From Adiantum capillus-veneris (taxonomy: Eukaryota > Streptophyta > Polypodiopsida > Polypodiales > Pteridaceae): 64,000 bases of DNA. A program made the translations under genes and the position numbers. This document shows, piece after piece, positions 32,501-44,140 of the stretch. The notes beneath the pieces are model-generated. The model searched no databases. It was not told the origin of the DNA and worked only from the letters and a program-made list of their open reading frames with translations. Numbering within the stretch: the stretch's first letter is position 1; each line of letters begins with the position of its first letter. The stretch lies in contig CM043942.1 in the NCBI GenBank assembly GCA_014529385.2, positions 9,240,001-9,304,000 of the forward strand, written 5' to 3'.

Positions 32501-34246
32501 CAATCTCTTTTCAGTTCTAGTTCTTCCTTTTAGTTGTAATGAATTTGATATGGATTCTCTAGTCTGAACTGAACTAACTGTGACTGCCAACCTGGAGGAG
32601 CTATCTAAACGTGTTCAACTCATTCTAGAATCATAGTATCTTCTTTCATGCATGTAAAAAGGGCTTGTGACCCTATAACATTGAAGACTTCCAAGACAAT
32701 AACTCAAGCTCATTGTGCATTCTATGTCCATGTTGATTGATGCCGATCGAGACTACAAGTAACCATCATACTTTTGCTTCATGCTTGAGCATCTTTTTAT
32801 TTTTGGGATCTCACCTACCCTTTTGGGAGGTCAACGAATGTCTAATAGTTTGGAGAATTGACAGGATTTAGCTCTACTTTTTATCCATGCAATGATGGAT
32901 GTATCCTTTGAAAACCTTCTCCTCGTGTGCTCACCCAAACCCTGTGTGTCCTAGTAGGCTATGTGTGCCTTGTTTTTTGTATCGTCTTCATAACAACTGC
33001 ATATTCCTCTTCATTTATGTCAATGTTAAAATGTATTGGTGTTGAATTCTTGGAACATGGAGTAGCATAGAAAGAATCATCAATAACATCTTCCATTGTT
33101 TCTAAACTATCATGCACATAAACACAATCATTTGAATGAAGAATGTCATAATGAGAGTACAATGTATGATCAAGGAGGTAATTCTTCTAGTCTTCATGAT
33201 GAAATCTTGGTAGCACATTGACCTTGGTCACAAACCCTTCTGTCTATACAATTGCTTGCAAGCCTTGAAAATTGGATAAAAGAGGTAACTGGCTTTGCAA
33301 AAAATATTCACTTAAAAGAAGCTCTCCATTCCTTGATGAGAAACTATATTCCAGGAGAGCACCATTTGTCATTCACGAAAGCATGGCTGAAGTTTTCATG
33401 TTTGAATCAAAGATGGAGAAGAAAATCTTGAAACAGAGAAAGAGAAAAAATGAGACGGTAGAGAGTGTCTGTAAGACATAGAGAGAGTGGAAAAGAATAT
33501 GGTTCCAAAGAGTTGGGTGTGTTCATAAAAAGCATACTAAATGGATATTCAAAGTCCATTTTTTAAGGTGTGCACAATTGTAATCATTAAGATCCATTCA
33601 AATATTCTTGTTATAACATGTCGCTCTCACAATCACTCAAAATACGTGCATTTGTAAAAATAAACCCTCACTATATGTGATAACAATGTAGTATATGTAC
33701 TATACATTATATTAATTTATTTAAACCTTGAATAAATACATAATATATTCTAAATATCATATTTTCACTATATATAATTGATAAATATATGATAGTATAT
33801 TATATTATCAATTAAACTAATTTATACATATATATTATATTATTTAATATATACATAATGCTATATTATTTATAACATATACTACGTATTATCCATTATA
33901 TATATATATTCTAACTATACTCTATATAATTAAATAAATATATAGAATATAGCTATATTATATAACTATAACTCTATAGCTATAGGTAAAACATATAAAT
34001 GTTATATAACTATACTATATTATAAAAGTCACGGAGATGGAATTCAGAAGGCTCTAGGAGATGTAGGTTGAATAAGTGTCAGAGATAAGATCAGAGCATG
34101 GAGCACAATGGAGAGATAATGGGAACAAAGATTGATGGATAGTCTGTTCAGCAATGGACTGATTTTGTATCTAAATCTTTCAGTTAATATTAGTATTTTC
34201 ATTCTAGTTATCACTAGAACTACCATTATTCAACAAAATATACTAA
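32501..34246. other. no gene; AT-rich low-complexity centre
   Basis: Nothing recognisable from 32501 to 33650. From about 33655 to 34025 the sequence is almost entirely TATA/ATAT words with very few C or G, resembling a degraded (TA)n-rich region. Confidence 0.5.
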
Positions 34247-34852
34247 TTGGAGATCCCTTCAAAGATATCATGCTTGTTCGTTAATGAAGGTCTCTTGGCC
34301 ATATTGGGACCTGCCAAGGAATGGTGCCAACAATCTTTGCTTCAAAATATTCGACCACAAAAAAGGTGTGATTGTAGTCAAAAGAGAGGTCTTAACAATT
34401 TTTATGATGAGGATTTCCCAAATCTTGTTCTTCAAACTTTGGTGGATATTCAGATGGAAGTTCAAAATCAGTTAGATGATGACTTGCAGATTTTTGAAAA
34501 TTTTCTAAAATCATCAAAAACTCCAGATGGGTCTCATCCAGATTCTAATTTAGAGCAACGACATGTGAATGACCTGAAGAGCCATCCTCAAGAGCTGATG
34601 CTGGTGGAATTAAGTGTTCCTCATTTGCATGAAGCTCGGTCAGAATTACAACATGATTTAGTGACTAGTTTTTCTTTAGAAAGGGCACACATGGCTGGTG
34701 ACGAGGTGAATCATTTCCCAAATCTCTCAAAGATTGTGGAGACTAACATGTTCTTGGGATTGAAAGGCTCAATGATGACAAGGCATGATATATATGGTAT
34801 TATGTTCAATTATGAGAATCTTAAGTATAGAAGTAATATATTTAATATGTAA
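34247..34852 (+). CDS. orphan 201-codon open reading frame
   Basis: An uninterrupted plus-strand frame from ATG 34247 to TAA 34852, unusual in this AT-rich, stop-dense stretch. The protein has a Cys patch near residue 42 (RCDCSQKRG), an acidic/amphipathic middle (NQLDDDLQIFENFLKS) and His-rich segments. No domain is recognised. Other ATGs are available downstream (e.g. at 34271 or 34286), so the start is not firm. It could be an exon, a retrotransposon gag fragment or a chance frame. No repeat signal touches it. Confidence 0.35.
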   Translation: MEIPSKISCLFVNEGLLAILGPAKEWCQQSLLQNIRPQKRCDCSQKRGLNNFYDEDFPNLVLQTLVDIQMEVQNQLDDDLQIFENFLKSSKTPDGSHPDSNLEQRHVNDLKSHPQELMLVELSVPHLHEARSELQHDLVTSFSLERAHMAGDEVNHFPNLSKIVETNMFLGLKGSMMTRHDIYGIMFNYENLKYRSNIFNM

Positions 34853-34855
34853 TAT

Positions 34856-36087
34856 TAAATCAAATTCCAAAGAATCTTGGGATTAATGGATTTTATTTAT
34901 AGTAGCCCTAGTATAGTAAATACTTAGTATATAGTATTTATGGATGTGCCTCTATCTTTTTTGAGCATGTAGTGTGCTTCCTTTCAAATCCAAACAAAAA
35001 TGGGTTTTCTCTACTTTCAGAAAGGTGCCATAGGGTCCCTTATCTATCATGTGGAATCAGTGTGAAACTTTTTTAACAACCAATGGAAAAAAGAAGAGCA
35101 TTGGGAATCTCCAAGTTTTTTGTGACACTAAAATCGTTCAAAATTAGATGGTTTCCATCAAGGTGACCCTCCAAACTAGCCAAAAAAAAATTGATTTTTT
35201 TCCTTTACAATTACACTTAAAGCTAATCTTCTGTGAACACTATGCAGAATTAACGTTTTAGCCTCCAATATCCAAGCCTTTGCACTATTTGATACAGGCA
35301 CTTCTAATTGAGATCGACGGTGGGGGTCACTCAGGCTATTAGATGCATTTTTCTAAATTTGGGCCTTGCATAAATTCATGGAAAAAAGGAAATTTGGGCC
35401 AGCTGGTAGATTTGGGCCAGTGGGTAAATTTGGATCGACACCTTGAGCCTCAAACCCATGACCTTTTTGATGCGATAAATGTGCTCTAACCACCACGCCC
35501 ACATGCATTCACTAGAGTATATGGCATTTTAATGCCACATATGTAAATGCATGGCACATAATTTTGTAAATTTTGGCCACTCAATCACACGGCCCATAAT
35601 GCATGCGCCTCACCATTATCACCTTCACCCTTGATCTCATTTGAACATTCTGGTGCCATATAGTGTTGAGGATATCGAAGCACATAAAAAAGATAAGTGG
35701 TTTTACAACACACTAGAGGGCCCGTAGGGGGAGGTACTTATTTCTTCCAAATATTAGCCATGAAACATGGTTAGGCATGGGTTGCATACCATCAAGCGTC
35801 CCATGGCCACCTAATTTGATGCATCACAAGCTAGGAACCTCCTCCTTGGGTGACCCACCTAGGAGGAGGATGCACTTGAGTGTTCAAGGGTAAGATTCCT
35901 AGCAACATGAACACGAGGTGATCACAAGTTATCCCTTCTAGTGGGGACCCAACTGGGGTGTTGAGCCTACAATCCATAGGTAAAGCCTAACTGTTAGAAC
36001 AACTATTTTTGGCCAAAAGATACGTGGTTATATCATAAATTGGGGCTTCATTGAGGTTTTATGGCTATTTTATAATAGATTGGAATA
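34856..36087. other. no gene; one protease-like scrap
   Basis: Mostly stop-dense. At about 35256-35315 the plus strand reads QAFALFDTGTSN, the active-site neighbourhood of a gypsy aspartic protease, but nothing continues it. The remainder shows no motif. Confidence 0.4.
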
Positions 36088-36249
36088 CACTACAACACTT
36101 TGCACAAATATCAATGCATGCATTGACGCAAAAGATCTTGTTTTAAAATAAAAAAGCATCGATATAAGCGTCGGCATCGTACCGTCAGCATGCACTGGTT
36201 AACGGCCGTCTTAAAGAGAACTTCTATTACAAACATTCTCAAGCATAAT

Positions 36250-36960
36250 TGTACCATGACTTGAAAACCGTAACCATAACGATATGAAGAATCTCAAACC
36301 ATAAATGTAACATGATTCAAAAACTATCACCATTTCACAACATTAATGCAAAACCATAACCAAAGAGCATATCCACAACATATTTACAAAAGCATAACCA
36401 TAACCTGATTGCAAAACCATAACCAAAGATCATACTCACAATATAATTACCAAGCCATAACCATAACCTGATTGCAAAACCATAACCAAAGAGCATATCC
36501 ACAACATAATTACAAAAGCATAACCATAACTTGATTGCAAAATCATAACCAAAGATCATATTCACAACCTAATTACCAAGCCATAACAATAACCTGATTG
36601 CAAAACCATAACCATCAACAACATAATTACACAAACATAACCATAACTTGATTGCAAAACCATAACCAAATATCATATCCACAACATAATTACCAAGCAA
36701 TAACCATAACTTGATTGCAAAACCATAACCAAAGAGCATATTCACTATATGATTACACAACCATTGTCGTAACTTGAATGTAAAACCATAACCAAGGAGT
36801 GATTGAAACAAATCTGGCCATCATATCAACCCAAAATCATAATCATAATCATCACTTGATTTCAACACAATAATCATGTCAGATTGCAAGACCATAAGCA
36901 TAAACATTTAACAAAGAGAGAAAAAATCTAGCCATAAGCATAAACATCAAACTGTATACA
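36250..36960. repeat. ACCATAACC array with 62-bp higher-order units
   Basis: ACCATAACCAAAGA-type units begin at about 36354, 36416, 36480, 36544, 36606 (shortened), 36661, 36723 and 36785, a period of about 62 bases. Each unit contains ATAACCATAAC and TTGATTGCAAAA. The minus-strand open frames (36335-36565, 36569-36811) come from the period being close to 63 and have stops at the odd units. It corresponds to the array in CACTA 1. Confidence 0.85.
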
Positions 36961-37934
36961 ATGAATACAATCATCAAGATGACCATAACTACAAAAAATC
37001 ATAGATGAAAGATGTCACCCTCATGGTAATGCCTCCCAATAAATGGCCTCTCCCTCTTCTTGAAGATGGGTCAAAAGAGGCACAAGTTCATGTTTGTACC
37101 CATATATATCCTCTCGGCTAATCAGAGGACGCTTAATGACTATTTCCTACAAACTAAGCAATTAACCATAAGATAAATATTAAGATAACATATACATATC
37201 CAATAATTTAAATTGTACGTATAATACTTACAAACTCATTCCAAAGAGTGTCTTAGCCTCCACTCCCAAGATGTGATTCTCTAGCAGACTCCAAACGTTC
37301 TCTAGCTACATCTCTCTACTACTGAAATCTCTCTAGATTGTTTTGTGTCTCCAATGCAATCTCCGACCACTCCTCTATGTCCAACCATGCTGGCTTTAGT
37401 TTGTTGTGCTTGTATCTATCTCTTGCCTCTGTCCCACGCTGTGACATCGTTGCAATGGCCACGCTCAAGATCTAATCATTTGAGATTGGATCGTACCCCA
37501 CTATCGGTTGTACTAGGTCTAGAGGGACTAGCTCCCCAAAGGTTCTATGTGTAAGAAACTTTCTCATGGTGAAAATTGTGACAAAACAACACCCATCTTC
37601 TCGAATGACATGCCAATCGGGGTGACTGAAAAACTAAAGCTAGGAGAATATGTCATCATCATTGATTATGGTTGATTTTTTTTTTGATAACATAGATACA
37701 ATACGTTAGCTCCATGTCCATAAAAGAACAGCTTAAGAAATGAAAATAAAAAAAACACAAAGTTGTAACACAACTCATTCTAGTTATCCAGTGTTGTAGA
37801 ATAATTGAAATCCGTCATAGTAAGTGTTCAATACAAAAGAGATCCTAGAAAAATTAGTAGTCAATCTCTCACCTTCTATGAGAGCTGATGCACCAAAGGT
37901 ATCTATCTCAATCTTTACTTCTGTATCTTGGTCA

Positions 37935-38530
37935 TTAAGCCCCACCTTCTGCATTGCTCTTCGCATCTACCTGCGTATCTGAGAGCTCATATCTAGGTTT
38001 AGGCAGCTGCTCACCACTGACCTCTAGCTCAAAATATTCACTAACATCATCCATCGGCCGTGCACTTTGGTCATGAAGCTCTTTGACCTCAACCTCCAAT
38101 CCTTCACACACTTGTTTTCTCTGTGGAGAAACTTGAGTAGCAAAGAGCCAGTGCAGTTTAGACAAATATTTTTCAATCTTTTCATCCCACTATGGATCTA
38201 TTGTGAACACAACTTGTTTGCAATGATTTGGAAGTGCAAATGTATCCCAACCATCTATCCATACCCACCTAGAGTGCACTTCAAAAATTCCACTCCTATC
38301 TTTGTGCACAGTTGCATTAGGTCCACTAGTATAGAGATAAAAATAGCAAACTTCCTAAAGCTAATCTTCAAGATGTCTTGAATTGATGTAGCCAAAGTAT
38401 TCAAGCTAGCTAGTCTCTGTGTTCGCATTCCTAGCACTACTCCAAATTTCTTGGACAAAGCTTGTCCTAGCCCTACTATCAAAGGTTTGTCTATCCATTG
38501 CACTCTAAGGTGTCTCCCATGCAACCACAA
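37935..38530 (-). pseudogene. TNP2 C-terminal region (DUF4216-like), CACTA 2
   Basis: The minus strand reads MWLHGRHLRVQWIDKPLIVG and later ILKISFRKFAIFISILVD (38530-38330), then FYGLEVEVKEL-type fragments (38165-37935). Compared with CACTA 1, the block order GKHFRTQ...DILKVSFRRF is kept with changes. Several frameshifts and stops occur. This is the DUF4216-like tail, downstream of the transposase core. Confidence 0.65.
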
Positions 38531-38559
38531 AGCTCCGTATTTGTGATACTACAAGCATA

Positions 38560-38920
38560 TAAATTAAACAATTTTGATATTACTAAAGAAATGTTTGTTG
38601 ATTGACTTTATGTACCTAGGATCAAGAAGAATCTTTTTTCTATATCCGCACTTGCTAGACTTGGACTTGTAGTCAAATTTGTGGATGACAGATGTACAGT
38701 TCATGATCTCAGTTTTGGTGATGAAATTGTTGCATCTAGCCTTTTGTGCCATGAGATGTATAAGCTCACTTTGTATGACAAGTGTGGACAAATTTTTGCA
38801 AATGCAGTTGCAGATTCAAGGCTGTTGCATGCAAAATTGTGGCATGCATGTTTTGGGCATCTGAATTTTGCCAGTTTACTGCATTTGCAAAAAATCACTT
38901 GCTATGGACTATCCCAACAA
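38560..38920 (+). pseudogene. Ty1/copia pol fragment (GAG-pre-integrase) inside CACTA 2
   Basis: The plus strand reads LYVPRIKKNLFSISALARLG, FVDDRCTVHDL, CHEMYKLTLYD and AKLWHACFGHLNFASLLHLQK (about 38605-38895). That is the copia segment ending in the H-x-x-x-x-H finger before the integrase. It has one stop near its start and then about 290 bases open. It lies between the DUF4216-like and DUF4218-like parts of TNP2 and in the opposite direction, with no copia LTRs near it. Confidence 0.85.
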
Positions 38921-39849
38921 TTGCAACTTCATCGACCAAGTACACAAGTAAATGCACTTGGATGGTAAGAATGTTTTTTGGGAAGTACTTCTCCACCATA
39001 TACACTAATTTGATAGCATTTAAGCGAGCTACATCTATGTTGTCTTTTCTTATCTCTTTTGATGAGATCCAACACACAAACTCACTAATTTTATAAATTG
39101 TGCTTCTAATTTCATATGTCAGACAATCTGTTATGGCAATTGGTAAGATAAACTATAAAAATTTATGACAGTCATGGGACTTAAGACCACTAAGATTATC
39201 ATCTCTAGTAAAATCCATTTTCAAACATTGCGTGCATAGCACCCAGTAAGAGTCTTGAATAAAGATATGGTCTTCTTCACTTGTTGCTCCTCTACAAGAC
39301 TCAAAACCCATTGACCTTTTGGTATAGCAAACTTTCCATTGGGTTTAAGTGAACGCCACATCTCTGGCATTTGACCCACAATATGTAGGTTGTCTCTTTG
39401 GCCTTGCTCTCCCTTTTTCCAATGATGGTCTTCCATAGCATCTCCCCCACATTCTTAAAAATGTGTATTGGGTCGAGCAGATGATTAATAATAAGTAGGT
39501 CACTCCAATACAAGAGTTCATGGAAAATAGAGAGTCTCTTCATGCAGGTGGCTTAAAATCTCCCCTCTCTAGCCACATGTTCTTCCAATCACTAGCTTTT
39601 AGTGGATGCATGTTGTGTTTGCATAGGCTTGGTGTGCATTGTACTTTTTTGGGACAATCAATGACAATAGCAGATGGCCCTTCTTGATAGCTAACCATGG
39701 TGGGTGAAAATTATAATTAAGCAAGCAGATAGGCCATGTACTCCATGACAAACTCCGTAATCCAAAAGGGAACACTCCATCCATTGCCATACCAAAACGA
39801 ATACAACATGGCTCATTCTTGAATGTAGGCCATCTTTCTTCTATGTGCT
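38895..39849 (-). pseudogene. TNP2 DUF4218 and core fragments, CACTA 2
   Basis: Minus-strand segments match CACTA 1: MCWISSKEIRKDNI, YMVEKYFPKN and HLLVYLVDEVAIVG (39077-38895); SIFHELLYWSDL and LLDPIHIFKNVGEML (39543-39400); and MAMDGVFPFGLRSLSWSTWP with WLAIKKGHLLLS (39790-39650). About 300 residues present in CACTA 1 between the last two blocks are deleted here. The frame ends at the LTR at 39850. Confidence 0.85.
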
Positions 39850-40761
39850 TGTTAACAGTTAGCTAACCCATGTTACATTTTTTGGGAGATTTTATTGTAA
39901 AAACATTTATTCTTTTGATAAATTGAGAATATTGTAACTCCTATTTTCCAAGTGGATATTGTAATCGATGAGCCGAGGCTCTAAACTTCTAGATTTTATC
40001 AATTTATCCTTAGTTAGAGCTCCCAGATTATTAGTTTCTGACCAAAGAAACCCTAGATAATGTATAAACGCCAATTTTTTGTAAGTTATTGTTAATTTTT
40101 TGGATAAGAAATACACAGCGTGAGCTAACGGCACTCACTTCTCTCCTTCTCATGCTTCCTACTCCCCTGTCGATTGTCACATTGTAGTGCCGTCTGTTGC
40201 ATTGCAACTGCAGGTAAGAGCTCTACGCATTGACATAAGCATATCATGGTAAACTATAGTTGTTGGTGTTGCCAACCTGTGGCCTAATTTTATCATAAGT
40301 AGGAATTTAAGCTAGGAAATCACAAAGTAAGCATAGACAGAGTATTGGGAAATCATTGCTAAGCATTTAGATGCATTTGGGGTCAAAATCGACTACATCA
40401 AAAAATCACTGCTATTAATAATTGCATCTTTTTCACTTCATTAAAAGTGAGGTTCAAGACCATAAGCATGTGTGCTTAGGTTTTATATACTTGTCCTAGA
40501 AGTTTCGTAAATTCGGATGTTGTTTGATACTGTAACGGTCATGTTTTGTTTACCGATTAGTGACTAGTCTTTGGTGACTTAGGTCATTTGAGTGTAGCTT
40601 GTGTTAGATGCAAGTTGTCTGTTATTTTCCAAGAGATTGACACCCTCTTGTAGCCTCTATGCACTAGTCGATTCAGCTTCGTCTTATGGATTGACAATTA
40701 TGTTCGTGGTTCTTGCTATGTCTTCAATAAAATAGCAGTGAGGTTAGAAACCAATCCCGCA
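39850..40761 (+). repeat. 5' LTR (912 bp) of a plus-strand gypsy-type element
   Basis: Begins TGTTAACAGTTAG, exactly where the CACTA 2 transposase breaks off, and ends AATCCCGCA just before the PBS. It is homologous in inverted orientation to 24181-25192 (e.g. the GTTGGTGTTGCCAACC region near 40260 and TTGCATTGCAACTGC near 40195). No gene is inside. Confidence 0.8.
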
Positions 40762-40763
40762 TT

Positions 40764-40781
40764 TGGCACCGCTGTCGAGGA
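40764..40781 (+). other. primer-binding site, tRNA-Asp type
   Basis: TGGCACCGCTGTCGAGGA lies two bases after the LTR end. It differs by about three bases from the usual plant tRNA-Asp PBS (TGGCGCCGTTGCCGGGGA). Confidence 0.8.
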
Positions 40782-42700
40782 CGAATAGACCTAAACTAGG
40801 TAAAAACAAGAGCGTCTTGTGTAGTTGTCCTTTAACTTCCTCTAGAATCACCTAGAGTAAAACATTCTCTTTAAAACCGCATAGCTTAAGAGTGTCATCT
40901 TTTGCTGTGTAGAGGTAGCTTAGAAGTAGATTGTAAATATTGCTAAGTACCTTGTAGGATTCTAGGATTAGGTGAGGATTTTGAGAATGATTGATGGACA
41001 ACACAAGTCTTCATATCAAAGATCAAAAAATCATAAAAAACAAGAAAACAAGTGTTTGTGGACACTTTCCACAACCCAATTGTGGAAGAACCTAGGAGTA
41101 GGGTAAGTAGAATCCAAGGGGGGATCTCAAATCATTGCTCACTCCAAAAGAATCATCTGTGAGTTGTTTATGTGAAGTAGCAAAATTTTAGGTCTATGAC
41201 TTGAAATAGCACCAAAAGACTGTCAACCACTGAATCCGGCTGGAGATTTTGCTCATAAAAGTTGTATGAACCAGTGGGTAAGCTTAAGGATGCATTTGAG
41301 GTAAATTTTCAAGATTTAGAAAAAACCCAGGTTTACTTATATTTTCTTGAAAATTTAGGCCAAATTATTTTTGATTTTGACTCAGAGGCTTAAAACATGT
41401 CATAAAAAGAATGACCAGTGAAAAAATTGCAAAAAGTGTTCATTTTAGGCCAAAAGTAAATAATCGTATTTTTTGCTTTTGGGTCAAAATGGATCAAGGT
41501 TGATACCAAAGACTCTATGCATGATTACAAACATCTTTTGTGAAGGCTCATAGAATTTGGATCACAAAACATACCAAAAACTTGATAAAAATTGAAATCT
41601 ATACTGATTGTCGAGAAATTGAGTTTGACTTGCTAAATCTTGTTCAAATTTGGTGAAACTTGACTTAGAGGCTTAGTTTGAAGTGTTGAACATGTGTAAA
41701 TGCTCACTTAATAAAAATAATGCAAAAATTTTCCAAAAGTAAATAATCGTGATTATTTACTTTTTTCTTATTTTTCAACTTTTTTGGCCAACCAAGTATA
41801 CACCAGTTCTATCATGTTGTATTGAGCACATATAAAAAATTCGGTAAGATTTGGATCTATAAAGTGAAAATTGTGGCTAGATTTGTAAAGTCAGTTTACA
41901 AACACAAAACTGTTGACCAGATTGAGTAGAGTTTATCCAAACTTGGTGAAACTTGGCTAGGGAGCGTAAGATGAGTTGCTTAACCTGTTTGTATCAACAT
42001 TTTGGAAAAAAGTTGCAAAAAAGTTTTAAAAGAAATAATCACGATTATTTACATTTGCTTCAAGATTGAACATTTTTGCACAATTGAGTATATCATAAGG
42101 TCAAGCAGATCAAGTAGACTCCACAAACCAAATTTGGTGAAATTTGGATCACAAAAGTGAGTCTTAAGCCAGATTCTTGTAAACTGAGTCTGTAGACACT
42201 AAACATTGATAACTTGGGCAAATCTTGTTTAAATTCTGAGAAACTTGTGAAAGACTACAACAAGTTGTTTAAATGGCAAAACAAGCTTAAAAAGTGAGAG
42301 AAACTGAGAAAAGTATATAATCAAATTATTTACTTTTGAATCCAAGAGACACGATTTTGGGCTTTTGAGCTTGTACCGAGTTAGAACAACATAATACAAG
42401 GTCATTGGTCAAGTTTGGATTCCATCGGATCCAAATTAGTACATGTTAACTCAGTTTCCAAGTTGCAGATTAGCTCTTTAGCTCTTTGCAAGGGTAGAAT
42501 CTAAAAGTCTCATTTACTGATTCACTTAGCTCAAATTGAAGTGATATACACGGACCAATCACAATAGTTAGCAAAAATTGTATAGTATTTAAGAGAAAAT
42601 TGCTAACTTGGTCAAAACTGTCACTGGAACCAGGTTGTAGGCAAAGAATTGAGAGCTTGATAGGACTTGAATTCAATTCAAGTGGAAAAATGGAAAACAA
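40782..42700 (+). repeat. retrotransposon leader with periodic palindromes (plus-strand element)
   Basis: Inverted homologue of 21966-24159. Palindromes with half-site GTAAATAATC lie at 41452-41480 (damaged), 41735-41764 (intact 30 bases), 42033-42050 (shortened) and 42308-42337 (damaged), with centres 281-292 bases apart. Stops occur in all frames. Confidence 0.75.
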
Positions 42701-42830
42701 ATCAATCTGATGGTAAGTACTCTATCCAGGGATCAACAAGTCTATATGATCATACCTTAGATCTGGTCGTATACTAGAAAATCAAGGCATATTTGGAGAG
42801 ACCGCTAGTAGAGTATCCACCGAAGAGAGT

Positions 42831-43275
42831 GTGAATCAAGGTGATCATTTGGGCACTATCTTTGAAAAAGTCTCAAACACTTATTCAGACTCAGCATCTA
42901 AAATGTCTTCCTATCCGACTCAATCAAGAATCAAACAACAATGCGATATAAGCAATACTCACCTAAGACTAATGGCCATGGACCTCAGGTTTACTTGGAT
43001 CCTAATGAGGAGTATGCCATTTGCATGCATTGATGACCATGACATACAGTTTGAAGAGGAAATTAGAGCAAAAAAACAAGAAAAAATGTATATGGATAAA
43101 ATAGAACTCAGTATATAAAGGTTGAAAATCCTGATGTGATAAACAAATGGGGGTTAGAAGTGAATACCATAATTCTAGATATGGTAGCAAAAGAAGGTCC
43201 ACCGACTTTAGAATCTAAGGGATACAATCAAGTTGATCTGAAACCTTTGAAAAAGCTTAGAGTTATGATAAAATG
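42831..43275 (+). pseudogene. gag-like remnant
   Basis: A plus-strand run follows the leader. It contains NQGDHLGTIFEKVSNTYSDS and, in another frame near 42990, GPQVYLDPNEEYAI, then DDHDIQFEEEIRAKKQEK. No gag domain is recognised. Its position after the leader suggests the start of the coding region, quickly degraded. Confidence 0.35.
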
Positions 43276-43656
43276 ATTGAAGTGTTCAACAAGTGTATCA
43301 AGAATTTTATTTGAATGTTTGTCTTAGTAATGACCTTTGCGGGTGACTTCTAACATCTCGTACCTAAATCCGCTTTTCAATGGGGTGTAAATGACTACCC
43401 ATTTCTTAGAAAATTATGGAAAAAGAATTTCCCTCCCGCCCACTTTTTTGACTCATAATGCGAGAGGATTAATATAATATATCGTTAATAATTGGATTTG
43501 ACATGATGCAGAAATACATCGTGCTTCCTAGAGGAAATGGAGTTCTTGCTAATGCCAATGATTGAGAAATAGGATAGTCAATTTAGCATATATCTACAGA
43601 AGGTTTTAGGCTTACTCATTTGTTCTCCATGTCGAGGTGAGGACCCCTCGAATTTT

Positions 43657-43671
43657 TCAAGTGTGGGAGAA
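43657..43671 (+). other. polypurine tract
   Basis: CAAGTGTGGGAGAA directly precedes a TG start at 43672. The 50 bases before it read like the end of a gypsy pol or a 3' leader. Confidence 0.5.
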
Positions 43672-44129
43672 TGTAAGATCCCCAATTTTTGGGTCTTTTT
43701 TAAAAATAAGAAAAACAACTTTCAATATCTATTTCGACGAATTTTGATTGACAGTATTGGAAAATCATAATTATGTCGGATGTTACGGTTTGGCATAGTC
43801 TAGCTACGGTTTTCATTAGTTGGTTAGATACTGTTCGGATGGTCAAATTTAATGTAAAAATTGAATGGCAAGGGGGAGAGTTGACCACCAAAAAGCCAAG
43901 GTTTGTTTTTAGGAAAGAAAGAGTCTTTTTAGAAAAGAGAGGAGGAGCTTAGTTTAGAACTCTTTTCTTGGAAGCCAAGCTTCTTCTTAGAGTCTCTAAA
44001 TCGTGCATCAAAATCCATGTCCTTAAAAAAAACTTTATAATTTTTTTTTTTGGAAAAGCTACCACTTTGCATGAACTTGTCTCTCTTTGCCTCACTCTAT
44101 TCTTAGCTAGTGCTTTTGGCCTTGAGAGC

Positions 44130-44140
44130 CTATATAAAGA
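44130..44140 (+). promoter_or_regulatory. TATA box of the LTR promoter
   Basis: CTATATAAAGA in a GC-richer setting, followed at about 30 bases by TTTCACTTGAGAAGG as a possible transcription start. Confidence 0.5.

Larger units (their letters stand above)
36088..39849 (-). mobile_element. CACTA (En/Spm) DNA transposon 2, cut by an LTR
   Basis: The left end is CACTACAACACTTTGCAC at 36088. Subterminal words such as CATCGATATAAGCGTC follow, then an ACCATA-rich array and minus-strand TNP2 remains in the same order as CACTA 1. A plus-strand copia piece sits at about 38560-38920. The transposase frame stops making sense at 39849, where the TG of an LTR begins, so the N-terminal half of TNP2 and the other terminus are missing. 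It is more decayed than CACTA 1. Confidence 0.85.

Noticed and set aside
36335-36811. Minus-strand protein with repeated GYGFAI and LWL units
   Set aside because: It comes from the 62-63-base period of the CACTA subterminal array, and frames break at off-length units.
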